Position numbers and translations under genes: made by a program. From Roseibium sp. Sym1 (lineage in GTDB: Bacteria; Pseudomonadota; Alphaproteobacteria; Rhizobiales; Stappiaceae), in NCBI RefSeq assembly GCF_027359675.1, contig NZ_CP114786.1, forward strand, positions 620,001 through 684,000: DNA of 64,000 nucleotides. The letters are read 5' to 3'. Below are positions 42,621 through 51,684 of the stretch, piece by piece. Under the pieces are notes generated by a model that ran no database searches, was not told the DNA's origin, and saw nothing but the letters and a program-made list of their open reading frames with translations. The stretch's first letter is position 1. Every line of letters begins with the position of its first letter.

Positions 42621-43196
42621 TTAATTGCCTTCCTGAACGCTGTTGGGCTGGATGCGCACTTTCACGCGGCCACCGCCATTGCCCTGGCCAGACACGTTGC
42701 CGCCCCCGGCTGTCAGGTTGGCCTGGCCGGTTTTCAGGTTCACGGTGAGCTTCTTGCCCACCACCACGTTGGGTCCCTGGCTCAAGACGACCTCCTTGCC
42801 GGTCATCACCATGACCTCACGGGTCATGTCGAAACTGGCCGCATCGCCACGCGCGGTCTGGTCCTTGGAGGTAATAAAGACCCCGCCGGCCGCTTCCAGA
42901 CGCGAAATCCGCTGCTGAACCGCGCTTTCCTGTGCCTGCTCCGACCCCGATCCGATATAGAACACCTTGAGGCGCTGGGTCTTCAGGCTGGTCTCGCCCT
43001 GGGTCACCACCACATCGCCGACAAATGTCGCGGTGTTGTTGTTGTCCTCGACGCGAAGCTCGCTGGCCTCGATGTCGATCGGATCACCATCATTCGCACC
43101 GAAGCCTGCAAAAGCGTCGGAAAAAGTCTGCGCCTGTGCGGTCCCGGCAATCAGGACCGCTGCGGACGCGATCATCAAGCGTTTGAAAAATGTCAT
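42621..43196 (-). CDS. lptA: LPS transport periplasmic protein
   Basis: The periplasmic bridge protein for lipopolysaccharide. A signal peptide (residues 1-22, ending GTAQA before QTFSD) is followed by the OstA/LptA jelly roll: PIDIEASELRVEDNN, ATFVGDVVVTQGE and MTREVMVMTGKEVVLSQG. The Gly-rich C-terminal end (TAGGGNVSGQGNGGG) is an unstructured tail. It lies three bases after lptC and 82 bases before lptB. Confidence 0.92.
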   Translation of the reverse strand: MTFFKRLMIASAAVLIAGTAQAQTFSDAFAGFGANDGDPIDIEASELRVEDNNNTATFVGDVVVTQGETSLKTQRLKVFYIGSGSEQAQESAVQQRISRLEAAGGVFITSKDQTARGDAASFDMTREVMVMTGKEVVLSQGPNVVVGKKLTVNLKTGQANLTAGGGNVSGQGNGGGRVKVRIQPNSVQEGN

Positions 43197-43199
43197 TGC

Positions 43200-43853
43200 C
43201 TATTGTCCTTGCGAAGCCGGGTTGAGCGTCATCTTTATGCCATCTGAAAAACGGACGATTCCCTTGGCCTGATCATAATCGAGTTTGCCGGACACAACAT
43301 GGCCCTGTTCCGACCGGATGGAGACGGGCTCCGATGTCGACAGCGCGCCGTTGTTGAGATCGATTTGCACCTCGGCCAGATCCACAGTGTAGCCTTCACT
43401 CCACTCCAGCTGGATACCTTCATAAAGCCTGAGGGTTTCGACAGCGTTGTTGTAGGTCCCCTTCAGCGCGATGATCTGGGCACTCTGGTCCTTGCTGAGC
43501 ACGATATTGGCCCGGATCGTCTCCAGATCGATAATGCGCGGATCGCTGAGCCTCTGAATGGCCCGGGTGGCCGTCACCTTGTAGGAGCGCTCTCCGTCAT
43601 GGCCCGACAGTTCCGGCTGGTCCATGACCAGACCCTCGCTGGTCAGCATCATGTTGGTCGCGCCGAACCCGCTCAGGATGTTGAACAGGACCACCAGCCC
43701 GATCATGCCCGCGAGTATCAGAAGGCCGGCACCGGGAAGCAGCCAGCGCAAAACATGCACGGCGATGCTGTGGCGGCGCGCCGTCCTTTGCGCCCGGCTG
43801 AGGGGCCGCTTGAGGGAAGCTCCTCCGGAAAGGTCTGTGACAGCGCTCAACAA
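43200..43853 (-). CDS. lptC: LPS export protein LptC
   Basis: A bitopic inner-membrane protein linking LptBFG to LptA. A basic N-terminus is followed by one membrane helix at about residues 38-60 (LLPGAGLLILAGMIGLVVLF) and a periplasmic LptC domain (DQPELSGHDGERSYKVTA, LKGTYNNAVETLRLY, GKLDYDQAKGIVRFSDG). The start is one of two consecutive TTG codons (43853 or 43850), with GGAG just upstream. It is 51 bases after the RNase D-like gene and leads into lptA. Confidence 0.9.
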   Translation of the reverse strand: MLSAVTDLSGGASLKRPLSRAQRTARRHSIAVHVLRWLLPGAGLLILAGMIGLVVLFNILSGFGATNMMLTSEGLVMDQPELSGHDGERSYKVTATRAIQRLSDPRIIDLETIRANIVLSKDQSAQIIALKGTYNNAVETLRLYEGIQLEWSEGYTVDLAEVQIDLNNGALSTSEPVSIRSEQGHVVSGKLDYDQAKGIVRFSDGIKMTLNPASQGQ

Positions 43854-43904
43854 GGTCTCCGAAACTGCGTGGCTCGAGCAGCGAAATATCCGGTCCGCAA
43901 CCGG

Positions 43905-44525
43905 TTACGAATGGGCGAAGATGTCCGTTTCTTCCCAGCCCTTGAGGTCGAGTTCGGCCCGAACGGGAAGAAACTCGAAACAGGCCCGGGCAATTTGGCC
44001 GCGGTCTTCCCGGTCCAGCATGAATTCCAGTTTTTCCTTCAAAGCATGCAAATGCAGCACATCCGAGGCCGCATACGCCAGCTGAGCATCACTCAGGGCC
44101 TCCGCCGCCCAGTCCGAACTCTGCTGCTGCTTGGACAGCTCGACGCCGAGCAGCTCCCTTGTGATATCCTTCAATCCGTGCCGGTCCGTATAGGTGCGCA
44201 CCAGCTTGGAAGCGATCTTGGTGCACCAGACCGGCGTGACCTGGATGTTCAGATAGTGCCGGAGCACGGCAACATCAAACCTGGCAAAGTGAAAAATCTT
44301 GGGTTTCGACGGGTCCGTGAACAAGGTCCGGAGGTTCGGGGCATCGGTCTGTCCTTTCGAGATCTGGATCACGTCCGCGGAACCATCCCCCGGCGACAGC
44401 TGCACAACGCACAAGCGGTCCCGGTGCGGATTGAGGCCCAATGTCTCGGAATCCACCGCCACCGCCTGCGCCGCCGTGTAATTTGAGAGATCGGGCAGGT
44501 CACCCTTGTGATAGCGGATGGTCAT
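43905..44525 (-). CDS. RNase D-like 3'-5' exonuclease
   Basis: A 206-residue DEDD exonuclease of the short RNase D type. VAVDSETLGLNPHRD holds the first acidic pair (Exo I), IFHFARFDVAVLRHY holds Exo II, and AAEALSDAQLAYAASDVLHLH holds Exo III with the conserved Tyr and Asp. The HRDC domains of full-length RNase D are missing, as in the version next to lptC in Hyphomicrobiales. The ATG at 44525 follows AGGAGA; a longer frame to 44558 has no site. Likely role: trimming of structured RNA 3' ends. Confidence 0.88.
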   Translation of the reverse strand: MTIRYHKGDLPDLSNYTAAQAVAVDSETLGLNPHRDRLCVVQLSPGDGSADVIQISKGQTDAPNLRTLFTDPSKPKIFHFARFDVAVLRHYLNIQVTPVWCTKIASKLVRTYTDRHGLKDITRELLGVELSKQQQSSDWAAEALSDAQLAYAASDVLHLHALKEKLEFMLDREDRGQIARACFEFLPVRAELDLKGWEETDIFAHS

Positions 44526-44619
44526 GTCGTTTGGTCTCCTCTGGCCGGACCGGCGCATTCAGCACAAAATCGTTCAGGTTGACCGTGAGGTAGAACATGC
44601 CGCCGCATGTGGCAAGCGC

Positions 44620-44660
44620 CTAGAGCGTGTCCGATTAAAGTTGGATCACGTGATGCTTAA
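44620..44660. repeat. Possible short interspersed repeat fragment
   Basis: TAGAGCGTGTCCGATTAAAG at 44621-44640, followed by a 10-bp palindrome ATCACGTGAT (44645-44654), resembles dispersed intergenic repeats of rhizobia-like genomes that begin with TAGAGC. This is recognition from memory; no second copy is in the window. The rest of 44526-44718 shows nothing else. Confidence 0.25.
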
Positions 44661-44718
44661 ATGCAGGTCAACGGCACCGACGGATCGTCTCCGCCAGCGC
44701 CATTGAACCGAGGGCGGC

Positions 44719-45174
44719 CTACTTCTTGACCCGGAAGGTCTCGTGGCAGCTCTTGCAGGTCCCGGCGAGCGTGCCGAAGGCCGCGGACGTCAGTTCCTTG
44801 CCCGCGCCGTCCTCGGCAAGGTCTTTCAGCGCCTGGGCCGATGCCTCGAGATCACCGGCAAGGGCCTGGAATTTCGGCCAGTCGGTCCAGATTTCCTGCT
44901 TGGCATCGCTTGTCTCCTGAATGCTGCCTTCCGGAAACAGCTTGAGCAGCGCCGGACCGGCGTGTCCGGCTATGTTGCCGCTCGCGGTGGCAAGGGTGGC
45001 GGTGTCATAGGGGCCGGATTTCATCATCTTGCCGATGATCTTCATCTGATCGCCAATGTCCGACATGGCGTCCATGCGTTCCTTGACGACACCGGTCGCA
45101 CCTTCTTGCGCCCACGCGGCGCCTGCAACAAAAATTCCAGTCAATACGACAAGTCCGGTCCGTCCGATCCGCAT
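44719..45174 (-). CDS. Cytochrome c-prime (class II c-type cytochrome)
   Basis: A 151-residue periplasmic four-helix cytochrome. A signal peptide ends AGAAWA before QEGAT. VVKERMDAMSDIGDQMKIIG is the first helix, and the heme motif CKSCHETFRVKK lies at the extreme C-terminus, as in all class II cytochromes. Members bind NO or pass electrons; the exact role is not fixed. The ATG at 45174 has GGAGAGG upstream. It lies 15 bases after the disrupted cytochrome c and is probably co-transcribed with it and the copper ATPase. Confidence 0.9.
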   Translation of the reverse strand: MRIGRTGLVVLTGIFVAGAAWAQEGATGVVKERMDAMSDIGDQMKIIGKMMKSGPYDTATLATASGNIAGHAGPALLKLFPEGSIQETSDAKQEIWTDWPKFQALAGDLEASAQALKDLAEDGAGKELTSAAFGTLAGTCKSCHETFRVKK

Positions 45175-45189
45175 GTCCAATCCTCTCCG

Positions 45190-45620
45190 TCAATTGATGC
45201 CGTTGGCCTGCTGCAATCTACGCACATAGACGATGATGTTTTCAACGTCATTGTGAGGCACACCAGCGACCGGCGGCATGTTGCCGAACGGCCAGTGATG
45301 CGCCCTGACGCCCTGCTGCACAGCCAGGAAGAAGGCGCCGTCGCCGTGATGGCCCGGCTCGTAAATCCTGTGCACCAACGGAGGGCCGAGCTTTTCACGC
45401 CCGGCGGCGTTCTCTCCGTGACAGGCAGAACAATTCTCGCGGAACAGCGTTTCGCCTCTGAGGGCGGGTCAGGTCAGGTCAGGTCCAGTACGGTCATGGC
45501 CACGAGTGCCACTCCCACCTGTGCCGAAGAGGGGCCGTCTTCTGTCAACCAGCCCCAGACAAGGGCTCCGAGCACGATCAGCGACAACACCGCGGAAACG
45601 ATCAGGAAAGTCCGCCTCAT
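45190..45620 (-). pseudogene. Frame-disrupted membrane-anchored cytochrome c
   Basis: The 5' part (ATG 45620 to TGA 45474-45476) encodes MRRTFLIVSAVLSLIVLGAL and further residues: a signal anchor and the start of a linker, 48 codons in all. The 3' part, in another frame, is open from 45468 down to the stop at 45190. It reads LRGETLFRENCSACHGENAAG, with a complete heme motif, then NMPPV with the likely axial Met and a normal C-terminus. There is no start codon for the 3' part before the heme motif. The break coincides with a five-base tandem repeat at 45467-45485. Losing one unit would align the two frames but leave an in-frame TGA. Either a real pseudogene or a sequencing error in the repeat. 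Confidence 0.75.
45467..45485. repeat. Pentanucleotide tandem repeat at the break of the cytochrome c gene
   Basis: GGTCA is repeated three times and followed by GGTC, 19 bases in all. Each unit shifts the reading frame, and the repeat lies exactly where the two halves of the cytochrome c gene lose register. Confidence 0.85.
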
Positions 45621-45660
45621 CAGACCGGTCCCCCGGCTTTTGCGAAGCCTGCGCCGATGT

Positions 45661-48060
45661 TCATTTCGGGCTCCGCTCCAGCTTGAGAGTGCGCAGGCGA
45701 AGGGCGTTGCCGATCACCGACACCGACGACAGGCTCATCGCCGCGGCGGCCAGCATCGGCGACAGCAGAATGCCGAACACGGGATAGAGAATGCCCGCCG
45801 CGACGGGCACGCCGACGGCGTTGTAGATGAAGGCGAAGAACAGGTTCTGCCGGATGTTGCGCACGGTCTCACGGGCCAGCGTGCGGGCGCGCAAAATGCC
45901 TTCCAGATCGCCCTTCAACAGGGTCAGGCCCGCGCTTTCCACGGCAACATCCGCCCCGGTGCCCATGGCAAGACCGACATCCGCGGCGGCCAGCGCCGGC
46001 GCATCGTTGACACCGTCGCCGGCCATGGCAACAATCCGGTCCTTGCTCTTGAGACCCTCGATGAGCTGCTTCTTGCCTTCCGGCAGGACACCTGCACGCA
46101 CCTCGTCAATGCCGAGCGCCTTGGCAACGGCTTCGGCCGTGCGCGGCGCATCGCCGGTGGCCATCACGATCCGGATGCCGTCCTCGTGCAGAGCCCCGAT
46201 GGCGGCCTTGGCATTCGGCTTCACCGGATCGGCGACAGCGATCAGTCCCATCGCCTTTGCGGTGCCACCGGACTTGCGCACCAGATACATCACCGTCTTG
46301 CCGAGTTCGGCCAGCTCCCCGGCCCGGTCCTCGAGCGCCGACAGATCGGTGCCGCTGTCAGCGGCGAAACCGGCATTGCCGAACAGGACCTCCGTGCCAT
46401 CGACGGTCGCCTTCACTCCCTTGCCGGTGACCGCCTCAAAGTCCGTTGCGTCCGGCAGGGCGAGAGCGTGATTTTGCACTTCCGCCAGGATGGATTCGGC
46501 AAGCGGGTGTTCCGACCCTTTTTCGAGGGCACCGGCAAACCTGAGCAGCTCATCCTCGGAGACATCCTTCGCCGCAACGATCTCGCTCACGGCCGGTTTG
46601 CCTTCGGTGAGCGTTCCGGTCTTGTCGACCACAATGGTGTCGACGGCGGCAAGGCGTTCCAGCGCCTCCGCCGTCTTGACCAGAACACCGGCCTGGGCGC
46701 CGCGGCCGGTTGCCGTCATGATCGACATGGGCGTTGCCAGGCCGAGCGCGCAGGGACAGGCGATGATCAGCACGGAAACGGCCGCGATGATGCCGTGGAC
46801 CAGCGCCGGGCTCGGCCCGACCAGCAGCCAGACGATGAAGGCCAGGATGGCGATGCCGACAACGGTCGGCACGAAATAGCTGGCGACCCTGTCGGCAAGG
46901 CCCTGGATCGGAGCCCGCGAACGTTGCGCCGAGGCGACCATGTCGACGATCTTCGACAGCATGGTGTCGGCGCCCACCAATTCCGCCTCCATCACGAAGG
47001 ACCCGGTCTTGTTGAGCGTGCCGCCGGTGACCTTGTCACCCGGATTTTTCTCAACCGGCACCGGCTCGCCGGTGACGAGGCTCTCGTCGACCGAGGATCC
47101 GCCTTCCGTGACGATACCGTCGACCGGCACCGCTTCACCCGGCCGCACGCGCAACAGGTCTCCGGCGAGAATGTTCTCCAGCGGCGCATCGTATTCGTCG
47201 CCGTCCGGCGTGATCCGTCTCGCGGTTTTCGGGGACAGGTCCAGAAGCGCGCGGATGGCATCGCCGGTGCGCTCACGTGCCCTCAGTTCGAGCACCTGGC
47301 CGACAAAGACCAGTGCGATGATCACCACCGCAGCCTCGAAATAGACCGGCATGTGCCCGGTTTCGCTCTTGAGGGTGTCCGGAAACAGGAACGGCAGGAA
47401 GGCGGCCACCATGGAATAGAGATAGGCGGTGCCGACACCGATCATGATCAGCGTCCACATGTTGAGCTTGCGCGTGACCAGTGAGGTCCAGCCGCGCTGG
47501 AAGAACGGCAGCGCGGCCCACAACACCACGGGTGTCGCAAGGATCGCCTCCAGATAGACCGCCACGCCTTCGCCGATCCAGCTGCGGATCGGCACGCCCA
47601 GCATCGGCCCCATGGTGAGGATCAGGAGCGGGATCGCGGCCAGCGCACTGACCCAGAGCCGGCGGGTAAAATCGATCAGCTCGTGATTGGGCTCGTCGGA
47701 CACTCCGCTCACCGGTTCTAGGGCCATGCCGCAGATCGGGCAGCTTCCCGGGCCTTCCTGGACGATTTCCGGATGCATCGGGCAGGTGTAGAGCGTACCT
47801 CCCGCCGCCTTTTCCGCTTCCAGTTCCTTCTGCTTCCTGTTGTTTCCGGACAGGAAGAAAAAGGGGTCGGCCTCGAACTTGTCGTGACATTTCGAGCTGC
47901 AGAAGTGGTAGTCCCGGCCCTTGTAGGTCAGCGACGGCTTGCCCTTGCCGAGGGTGACGGACATGCCGCAGACCGGATCCGTGACCTTGTCCTGCGAGGC
48001 GGCTTCTTCTGGATTGACTTCCGAGTCCTGCATGGCCCTGACCACTCTGTTGGGGTTCAC
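45661..48060 (-). CDS. copA: Copper-transporting P1B-type ATPase
   Basis: A 799-residue heavy-metal export ATPase. Instead of HMA domains it has an N-terminal YHS domain (DPVCGM to FCSSKC, residues 28-58) and a second metal-binding segment (TCPMHPE to [10 protein letters not shown], 92-116). The membrane metal site is CPC at 435-437. The phosphorylated Asp is 479 in DKTGT, with TGEP in the actuator domain, EHPLAES in the nucleotide domain and [10 protein letters not shown] near the end. CPC and this N-terminus indicate Cu(I). The GTG start (48060) could also be the ATG at 48033. The disrupted cytochrome c begins 40 bases after the stop, so copper handling and cytochromes are linked here. Confidence 0.92.
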   Translation of the reverse strand: MNPNRVVRAMQDSEVNPEEAASQDKVTDPVCGMSVTLGKGKPSLTYKGRDYHFCSSKCHDKFEADPFFFLSGNNRKQKELEAEKAAGGTLYTCPMHPEIVQEGPGSCPICGMALEPVSGVSDEPNHELIDFTRRLWVSALAAIPLLILTMGPMLGVPIRSWIGEGVAVYLEAILATPVVLWAALPFFQRGWTSLVTRKLNMWTLIMIGVGTAYLYSMVAAFLPFLFPDTLKSETGHMPVYFEAAVVIIALVFVGQVLELRARERTGDAIRALLDLSPKTARRITPDGDEYDAPLENILAGDLLRVRPGEAVPVDGIVTEGGSSVDESLVTGEPVPVEKNPGDKVTGGTLNKTGSFVMEAELVGADTMLSKIVDMVASAQRSRAPIQGLADRVASYFVPTVVGIAILAFIVWLLVGPSPALVHGIIAAVSVLIIACPCALGLATPMSIMTATGRGAQAGVLVKTAEALERLAAVDTIVVDKTGTLTEGKPAVSEIVAAKDVSEDELLRFAGALEKGSEHPLAESILAEVQNHALALPDATDFEAVTGKGVKATVDGTEVLFGNAGFAADSGTDLSALEDRAGELAELGKTVMYLVRKSGGTAKAMGLIAVADPVKPNAKAAIGALHEDGIRIVMATGDAPRTAEAVAKALGIDEVRAGVLPEGKKQLIEGLKSKDRIVAMAGDGVNDAPALAAADVGLAMGTGADVAVESAGLTLLKGDLEGILRARTLARETVRNIRQNLFFAFIYNAVGVPVAAGILYPVFGILLSPMLAAAAMSLSSVSVIGNALRLRTLKLERSPK

Positions 48061-48130
48061 CTGTTTCCGCGGATAGACCCTCCGGCCACCGGAAGGTCAA
48101 GGTGAAGTATAGCGTAACCGGCACACGAGC

Positions 48131-48841
48131 CTACCCTGCCCCCAGATAGGCCTTCTGGACCGCCGGGTCGTTCAGCAGCGTGTCCGCCGGTCCCTCGCCG
48201 GTGATCCGTCCGTTCTCTATCAGGTAGCCCCGGTCGGCCATGGCAAGGCTCTGTTTGGCGTTCTGTTCGACCAGGAGCACGCCGATGCCGGTCTGGCGGA
48301 TCCGCGACAGGTTGCCGAACAGTTCCCGGCAGAGCAGCGGCGACAGGCCAAGGGAGGGTTCGTCCAGCATCAGGATGTCGGGATTCGACATCATCGCCCT
48401 GCCGATCGCCACCATCTGCTGCTCGCCGCCCGACATCGTGCGCACCGTCTGGCTGCGCCGTTGCGCCAGCTTCGGGAACAGGGCGATCACCTGCTCCAGG
48501 TTTTCCTTCTGGCGCGCCCGTGCCCGCTCCGGATAGGCGCCCAGCAGCAGGTTTTCCCAGACACTGAGATCGGCAAAGATGCCGCGGCCTTCCGGAACGA
48601 AGGCGATCCCCCCTTCGACAATCCGGTCCGGCCCAAGGGAGAGCAGGGACGTGCCGGCCAGCGTCACGCCGCCGGTAACGGCCCCTTCGCTGATCCCCGC
48701 CACGGCCTTCAGGAGCGAGCTCTTGCCCGCGCCATTGGCACCCAGGATGACGACGACCTCCCCCTTGTCTGCCGTCAGGCTGACGCCCTGCAAGGCCTTG
48801 TGCAGGCCGTAGGACACCGTCAGGTCCCTGATCTCCAGCAT
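48131..48841 (-). CDS. livF: Branched-chain amino acid-type ABC transporter, ATPase LivF
   Basis: One of two ATPases of a LIV-type importer. Walker A GANGAGKSSLL, signature MSGGEQQMVAIGRAM, Walker B ILMLDEPSLGLSPLL, and the FVPEGRGIFADLSVWENL segment specific to LivF. The start at 48841 overlaps the livG stop by one base (TGATG); the frame extends far upstream only as a shadow of livG. It is the last gene of the livK-livH-livM-livG-livF order. Confidence 0.9.
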   Translation of the reverse strand: MLEIRDLTVSYGLHKALQGVSLTADKGEVVVILGANGAGKSSLLKAVAGISEGAVTGGVTLAGTSLLSLGPDRIVEGGIAFVPEGRGIFADLSVWENLLLGAYPERARARQKENLEQVIALFPKLAQRRSQTVRTMSGGEQQMVAIGRAMMSNPDILMLDEPSLGLSPLLCRELFGNLSRIRQTGIGVLLVEQNAKQSLAMADRGYLIENGRITGEGPADTLLNDPAVQKAYLGAG

Positions 48842-49572
48842 CAGTCCTCTCCCAGGTAGGCGCGGATGACTTCCGGATCCGACAGGACGTCCGCGGGCGT
48901 GCCTTCCGCAATCTTGGAGCCGGAATTGATCACCAGGCAGCGGTCGCAGAGCGAACGGATGGCGTCCATGACGTGTTCGACCAGAATGATGGTGCAGCCT
49001 TCCTGCCTGAGACTGGCAATCAGGTCGATGCCGACCTTCAGCTCGGACGGATTGAGCCCGGCAAGCCATTCATCCAGCAGCAGGACGCTCGGTTCGCCTG
49101 CCAGCGCCCGGGCCAGTTCGAGCCGTTTCTGGTCGATATAGGTCAGCGAACCGACGCTTACATCGATGCGTTCCGACAGGCCGACCCGCTCCAGCAGACC
49201 GGCGGCAAAGCTTTCAGCCTCCCCGCCCCAGCGGCGCTTGTGGCCGAAGACCGCACCGGCGATGACATTCTCCAGCACCGAAAGCTCCGGCAGAATACGA
49301 ACGAGCTGGAAGGTGCGGGAGACCCCGAAGCGTGCGTTTTCAAAGGTTCTGGCCCGGGTCAGGTCATGCCCCTTCAGCGTGATCGAACCGGAGGTCGCCT
49401 TCAACGCGCCGGAGATCATGTTCATGGTGGTCGACTTGCCCGAACCGTTCGGACCGATCAGGCCCATGACCTCATGTTCGCGCACCTCGAAACTGACCTT
49501 GTTGACGGCGACGAGGCCGCCGAAACGCTTGCTGACATTGTCGACATGAAGGATCGGATCGCCCGGGGTCAT
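48841..49572 (-). CDS. livG: Branched-chain amino acid-type ABC transporter, ATPase LivG
   Basis: The second LIV ATPase. Walker A GPNGSGKSTTMNM, the LivG-type TFENARFGVSRTFQ segment after the Q-loop, and Walker B VLLLDEWLAGLNP. LTYIDQKRLELARAL stands at the signature position instead of the usual LSGGQ-type sequence (usually LSYGxQR in LivG). The start at 49572 overlaps the livM stop as ATGA. The deviation in the signature loop may matter for activity but is in keeping with a relaxed LivG family. Confidence 0.88.
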   Translation of the reverse strand: MTPGDPILHVDNVSKRFGGLVAVNKVSFEVREHEVMGLIGPNGSGKSTTMNMISGALKATSGSITLKGHDLTRARTFENARFGVSRTFQLVRILPELSVLENVIAGAVFGHKRRWGGEAESFAAGLLERVGLSERIDVSVGSLTYIDQKRLELARALAGEPSVLLLDEWLAGLNPSELKVGIDLIASLRQEGCTIILVEHVMDAIRSLCDRCLVINSGSKIAEGTPADVLSDPEVIRAYLGED

Positions 49573-50495
49573 GCGCGCCTCCATGCGGCGAGGCCGGATA
49601 GAAGGCCGGTGATGCCGTTGGGAATGCCGTAGACGATCAGCAGGAAGGTCAGGCCGAGCACCATTGTGGTGGCATTCGGGAAGGAGACCGAGATCACTTC
49701 CCAAAGCAGCGTGAACGGGATGACACCGAGCAGCGGACCATAAAGCCGGCGGGTGCCGCCAAGCAGGGCCATGATGACGACGATGAAGCTGAGTTCGGGC
49801 GAGAACACCACGTTCGGCTCGATGTAGTAGTAGCGCGGCGCGACCACGGCACCGACCAGGGCAGCGACAAATCCGGTGGTCATGAACATCACGATCTTGG
49901 TGCGTGCCGTGTTGATGCCGACATGGCGGGCAACCTCCTCGTCATTGCCGAGAATGCGCAGGGCAAATCCCAGCCGGGAGCGCCCGAGCCACCAGCCGAA
50001 ACAAAAGACCGCGGCCGTGATCGCCAGGAGCATCCAGTAGATGTGGCGTTCGTCCAGGTCGGTCAGGACATAGAGCCCGCGGCTGCCGAGGAAGTTGTTC
50101 TGGACCCAGCTGATCAGGTTGCGGATCATTTCCGCCAGACCCAGGGTGAAGATGACGAAATAGACGCCGGACAGGCGCAGCGTCGCCCAGCCGATCAGGG
50201 CGGCCAGGGCGGTCGCGACAAACGGTGCGAGGGCCGCCATTGCCCAGAAGCTCTGGTCATAGTCGCTCATGCCGAGGCCGACCAGGTAGCCGCCGACGCC
50301 GAAAAAGGCGCCCGTCGACAAGGCGATATAGTGGGTCGGGCCGGAAAACAGCGCCCAGGACGTCGACAGCGCGGCATACATCAGGACGGTGACGGCAATG
50401 GACAGCCAGTAGCCGTCGGCAATCACCGGCACGAAGGCGGCCAGCACCAGGAGGCTCCCGGAGACAAGGAGCGGGCGAAGGGCTATTGCGGTCAT
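49569..50495 (-). CDS. livM: Branched-chain amino acid-type ABC transporter permease LivM
   Basis: A 308-residue permease with about nine helices. The family segments ALSTSWALFSGPTHYIALSTG and LGRSRLGFALRILGNDEEVARHVGIN (the ATPase-contact EAA-like loop) are present, and FSPELSFIVVIMALLGGTRRLYG follows. It overlaps livH upstream (ATGA at 50492) and livG downstream. It forms the translocation pore together with LivH. Confidence 0.9.
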   Translation of the reverse strand: MTAIALRPLLVSGSLLVLAAFVPVIADGYWLSIAVTVLMYAALSTSWALFSGPTHYIALSTGAFFGVGGYLVGLGMSDYDQSFWAMAALAPFVATALAALIGWATLRLSGVYFVIFTLGLAEMIRNLISWVQNNFLGSRGLYVLTDLDERHIYWMLLAITAAVFCFGWWLGRSRLGFALRILGNDEEVARHVGINTARTKIVMFMTTGFVAALVGAVVAPRYYYIEPNVVFSPELSFIVVIMALLGGTRRLYGPLLGVIPFTLLWEVISVSFPNATTMVLGLTFLLIVYGIPNGITGLLSGLAAWRRA

Positions 50496-51355
50496 GCGGG
50501 CCTCCGGCCAAACAAGCCCTCGGGCCGGAACAGAAGCACAAGCAGGAAAATGGTGTAGGCCGCGGCCAGCGTCAGGCCCGGGTCGATCAGCGTCGCGACG
50601 GCGGTCTCGACAATACCCAGGATGAGCGCAGCGACGATGGCGCCGCGAATGTCGCCGACACCGCCCATGATCACGATGATCAGCGCCTTCATGGTGAAGA
50701 TGACGCCGAAGGACGGGTCGAGCGTGATGAAGGTGGAGATCAGCACGCCGCCCATGGCGGTGATCATGCCGCCGATGGCGAAGGCAAGGGCGCTGATCCG
50801 TTCCACGTTGATCCCGACCAGTCCGGCCGCCAGCGGACTGACCGCAACGGCCCTGACCGCCATCCCCGCGCGGCTCCTGTTGAGCCAGACGTAAAGTGCC
50901 AGGCCGATCACGACCGCGCCGGCAAAGGCGACGAGCCGGTTGGCCGCCACGGTCGTTCCGGCAAGGTCAACCGGCACCGCCAGATAGGAATAGGCGAACA
51001 GTTCCGGGTAGATGAACACCATGACGCCGACGAGGAAAAAACCCATGCCGAAGGTCGCCAGGATCGAATCCACTTCCAGCTGCCCCTGGTTTTTGGCCCG
51101 CCGAACCAGGGGCAGCAGCAGCACCCGATAGACCAGCCAGCTGAGCGCAAAGGCCAGCGGCGCGATCACGAGCACCGTGACGAGCGGACTGACCGCGAGC
51201 GAGGTGTAGACGAGAAAGGATGCCAGAGCGCCCATGACCAGCACTTCGCCATTGGCCAGGTTCATGATGCGGGCAACGCCGTATTGAAGTGTCAGCCCCA
51301 TGGCGATCAGGGCATAGGTCCCGCCCAGAAGCAGACCGGAAATCAGGATATCCAT
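50492..51355 (-). CDS. livH: Branched-chain amino acid-type ABC transporter permease LivH
   Basis: A 287-residue permease. It begins MDILISGLLLGGTYALIAMG, a typical LivH start, followed by MNLANGEVLVMGAL and LNRSRAGMAVRAVAVSPLAAGLVGIN (ATPase-contact loop), then FTMKALIIVIMGGVGDIRGA. First of the four overlapping transporter genes; 329 bases with a terminator and a large palindrome separate it from the binding-protein gene. Confidence 0.9.
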   Translation of the reverse strand: MDILISGLLLGGTYALIAMGLTLQYGVARIMNLANGEVLVMGALASFLVYTSLAVSPLVTVLVIAPLAFALSWLVYRVLLLPLVRRAKNQGQLEVDSILATFGMGFFLVGVMVFIYPELFAYSYLAVPVDLAGTTVAANRLVAFAGAVVIGLALYVWLNRSRAGMAVRAVAVSPLAAGLVGINVERISALAFAIGGMITAMGGVLISTFITLDPSFGVIFTMKALIIVIMGGVGDIRGAIVAALILGIVETAVATLIDPGLTLAAAYTIFLLVLLFRPEGLFGRRPA

Positions 51356-51441
51356 TCAGGCTCCCACGTCACCCGCATAAGGGTCTTGCTGCCCATAGCT
51401 TTTGTTCTCCAAAATCGACAGTGTCCTGGCCACAGCCCTCG

Positions 51442-51591
51442 GTGTCACCCCGGGCGAGCAACGCGAGACCCGGGGCCCACTCGTTTCCAGAGTATTGGAA
51501 CAAGTGACATGCCCTGAAGAAATTGCGCCCGCTTTTCTGCACAGGTCGGAGAGCAGGCCCCGGCTCGCGCTGCGCTTGGCCGGGGTGACAC
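51442..51591. repeat. 150-base inverted repeat, dispersed palindromic element
   Basis: GTGTCACCCCGG...CCCGGGGCC (left arm, 51442-51477) is matched in inverse by GGCCCCGG...CCGGGGTGACAC (right arm, 51556-51591), around 78 bases of ordinary sequence. This arrangement is common between genes in alphaproteobacteria. It occupies most of the 329-base space between livH and the binding-protein gene and is not related in sequence to the repeat at 29042. Confidence 0.8.
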
Positions 51592-51646
51592 TGCAGTCGA
51601 CTGCGCATTTTCCGTTCTTTCTTCTTCAGCGTCACGACAGAAGAAA

Positions 51647-51668
51647 CGGGCCGGCGCCGACCGGCCCG
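51647..51668 (-). terminator. Hairpin after the binding-protein gene
   Basis: CGGGCCGG (51647-51654) and CCGGCCCG (51661-51668) form an 8-bp GC stem with a six-base loop, 16 bases after the stop; the minus-strand RNA continues as GUUUCUUCU. Partial termination here would let the binding protein exceed the permeases in amount, as is common for ABC importers. Confidence 0.65.
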
Positions 51669-51684
51669 CAAGTTGCTGGCCGGA

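Noticed and set aside
45467..45485. Phase-variable on/off switch by repeat slippage
   Set aside because: Working through the frames, loss of one unit aligns the halves but keeps an in-frame TGA, and other single-unit changes leave them out of register, so simple slippage does not give an intact gene.
44743..47484. Long plus-strand open frame (913 codons)
   Set aside because: It is antisense to the cytochrome c-prime, the broken cytochrome c and the copper ATPase, all recognised on the minus strand; the translation is Arg/His/Gln-rich noise.
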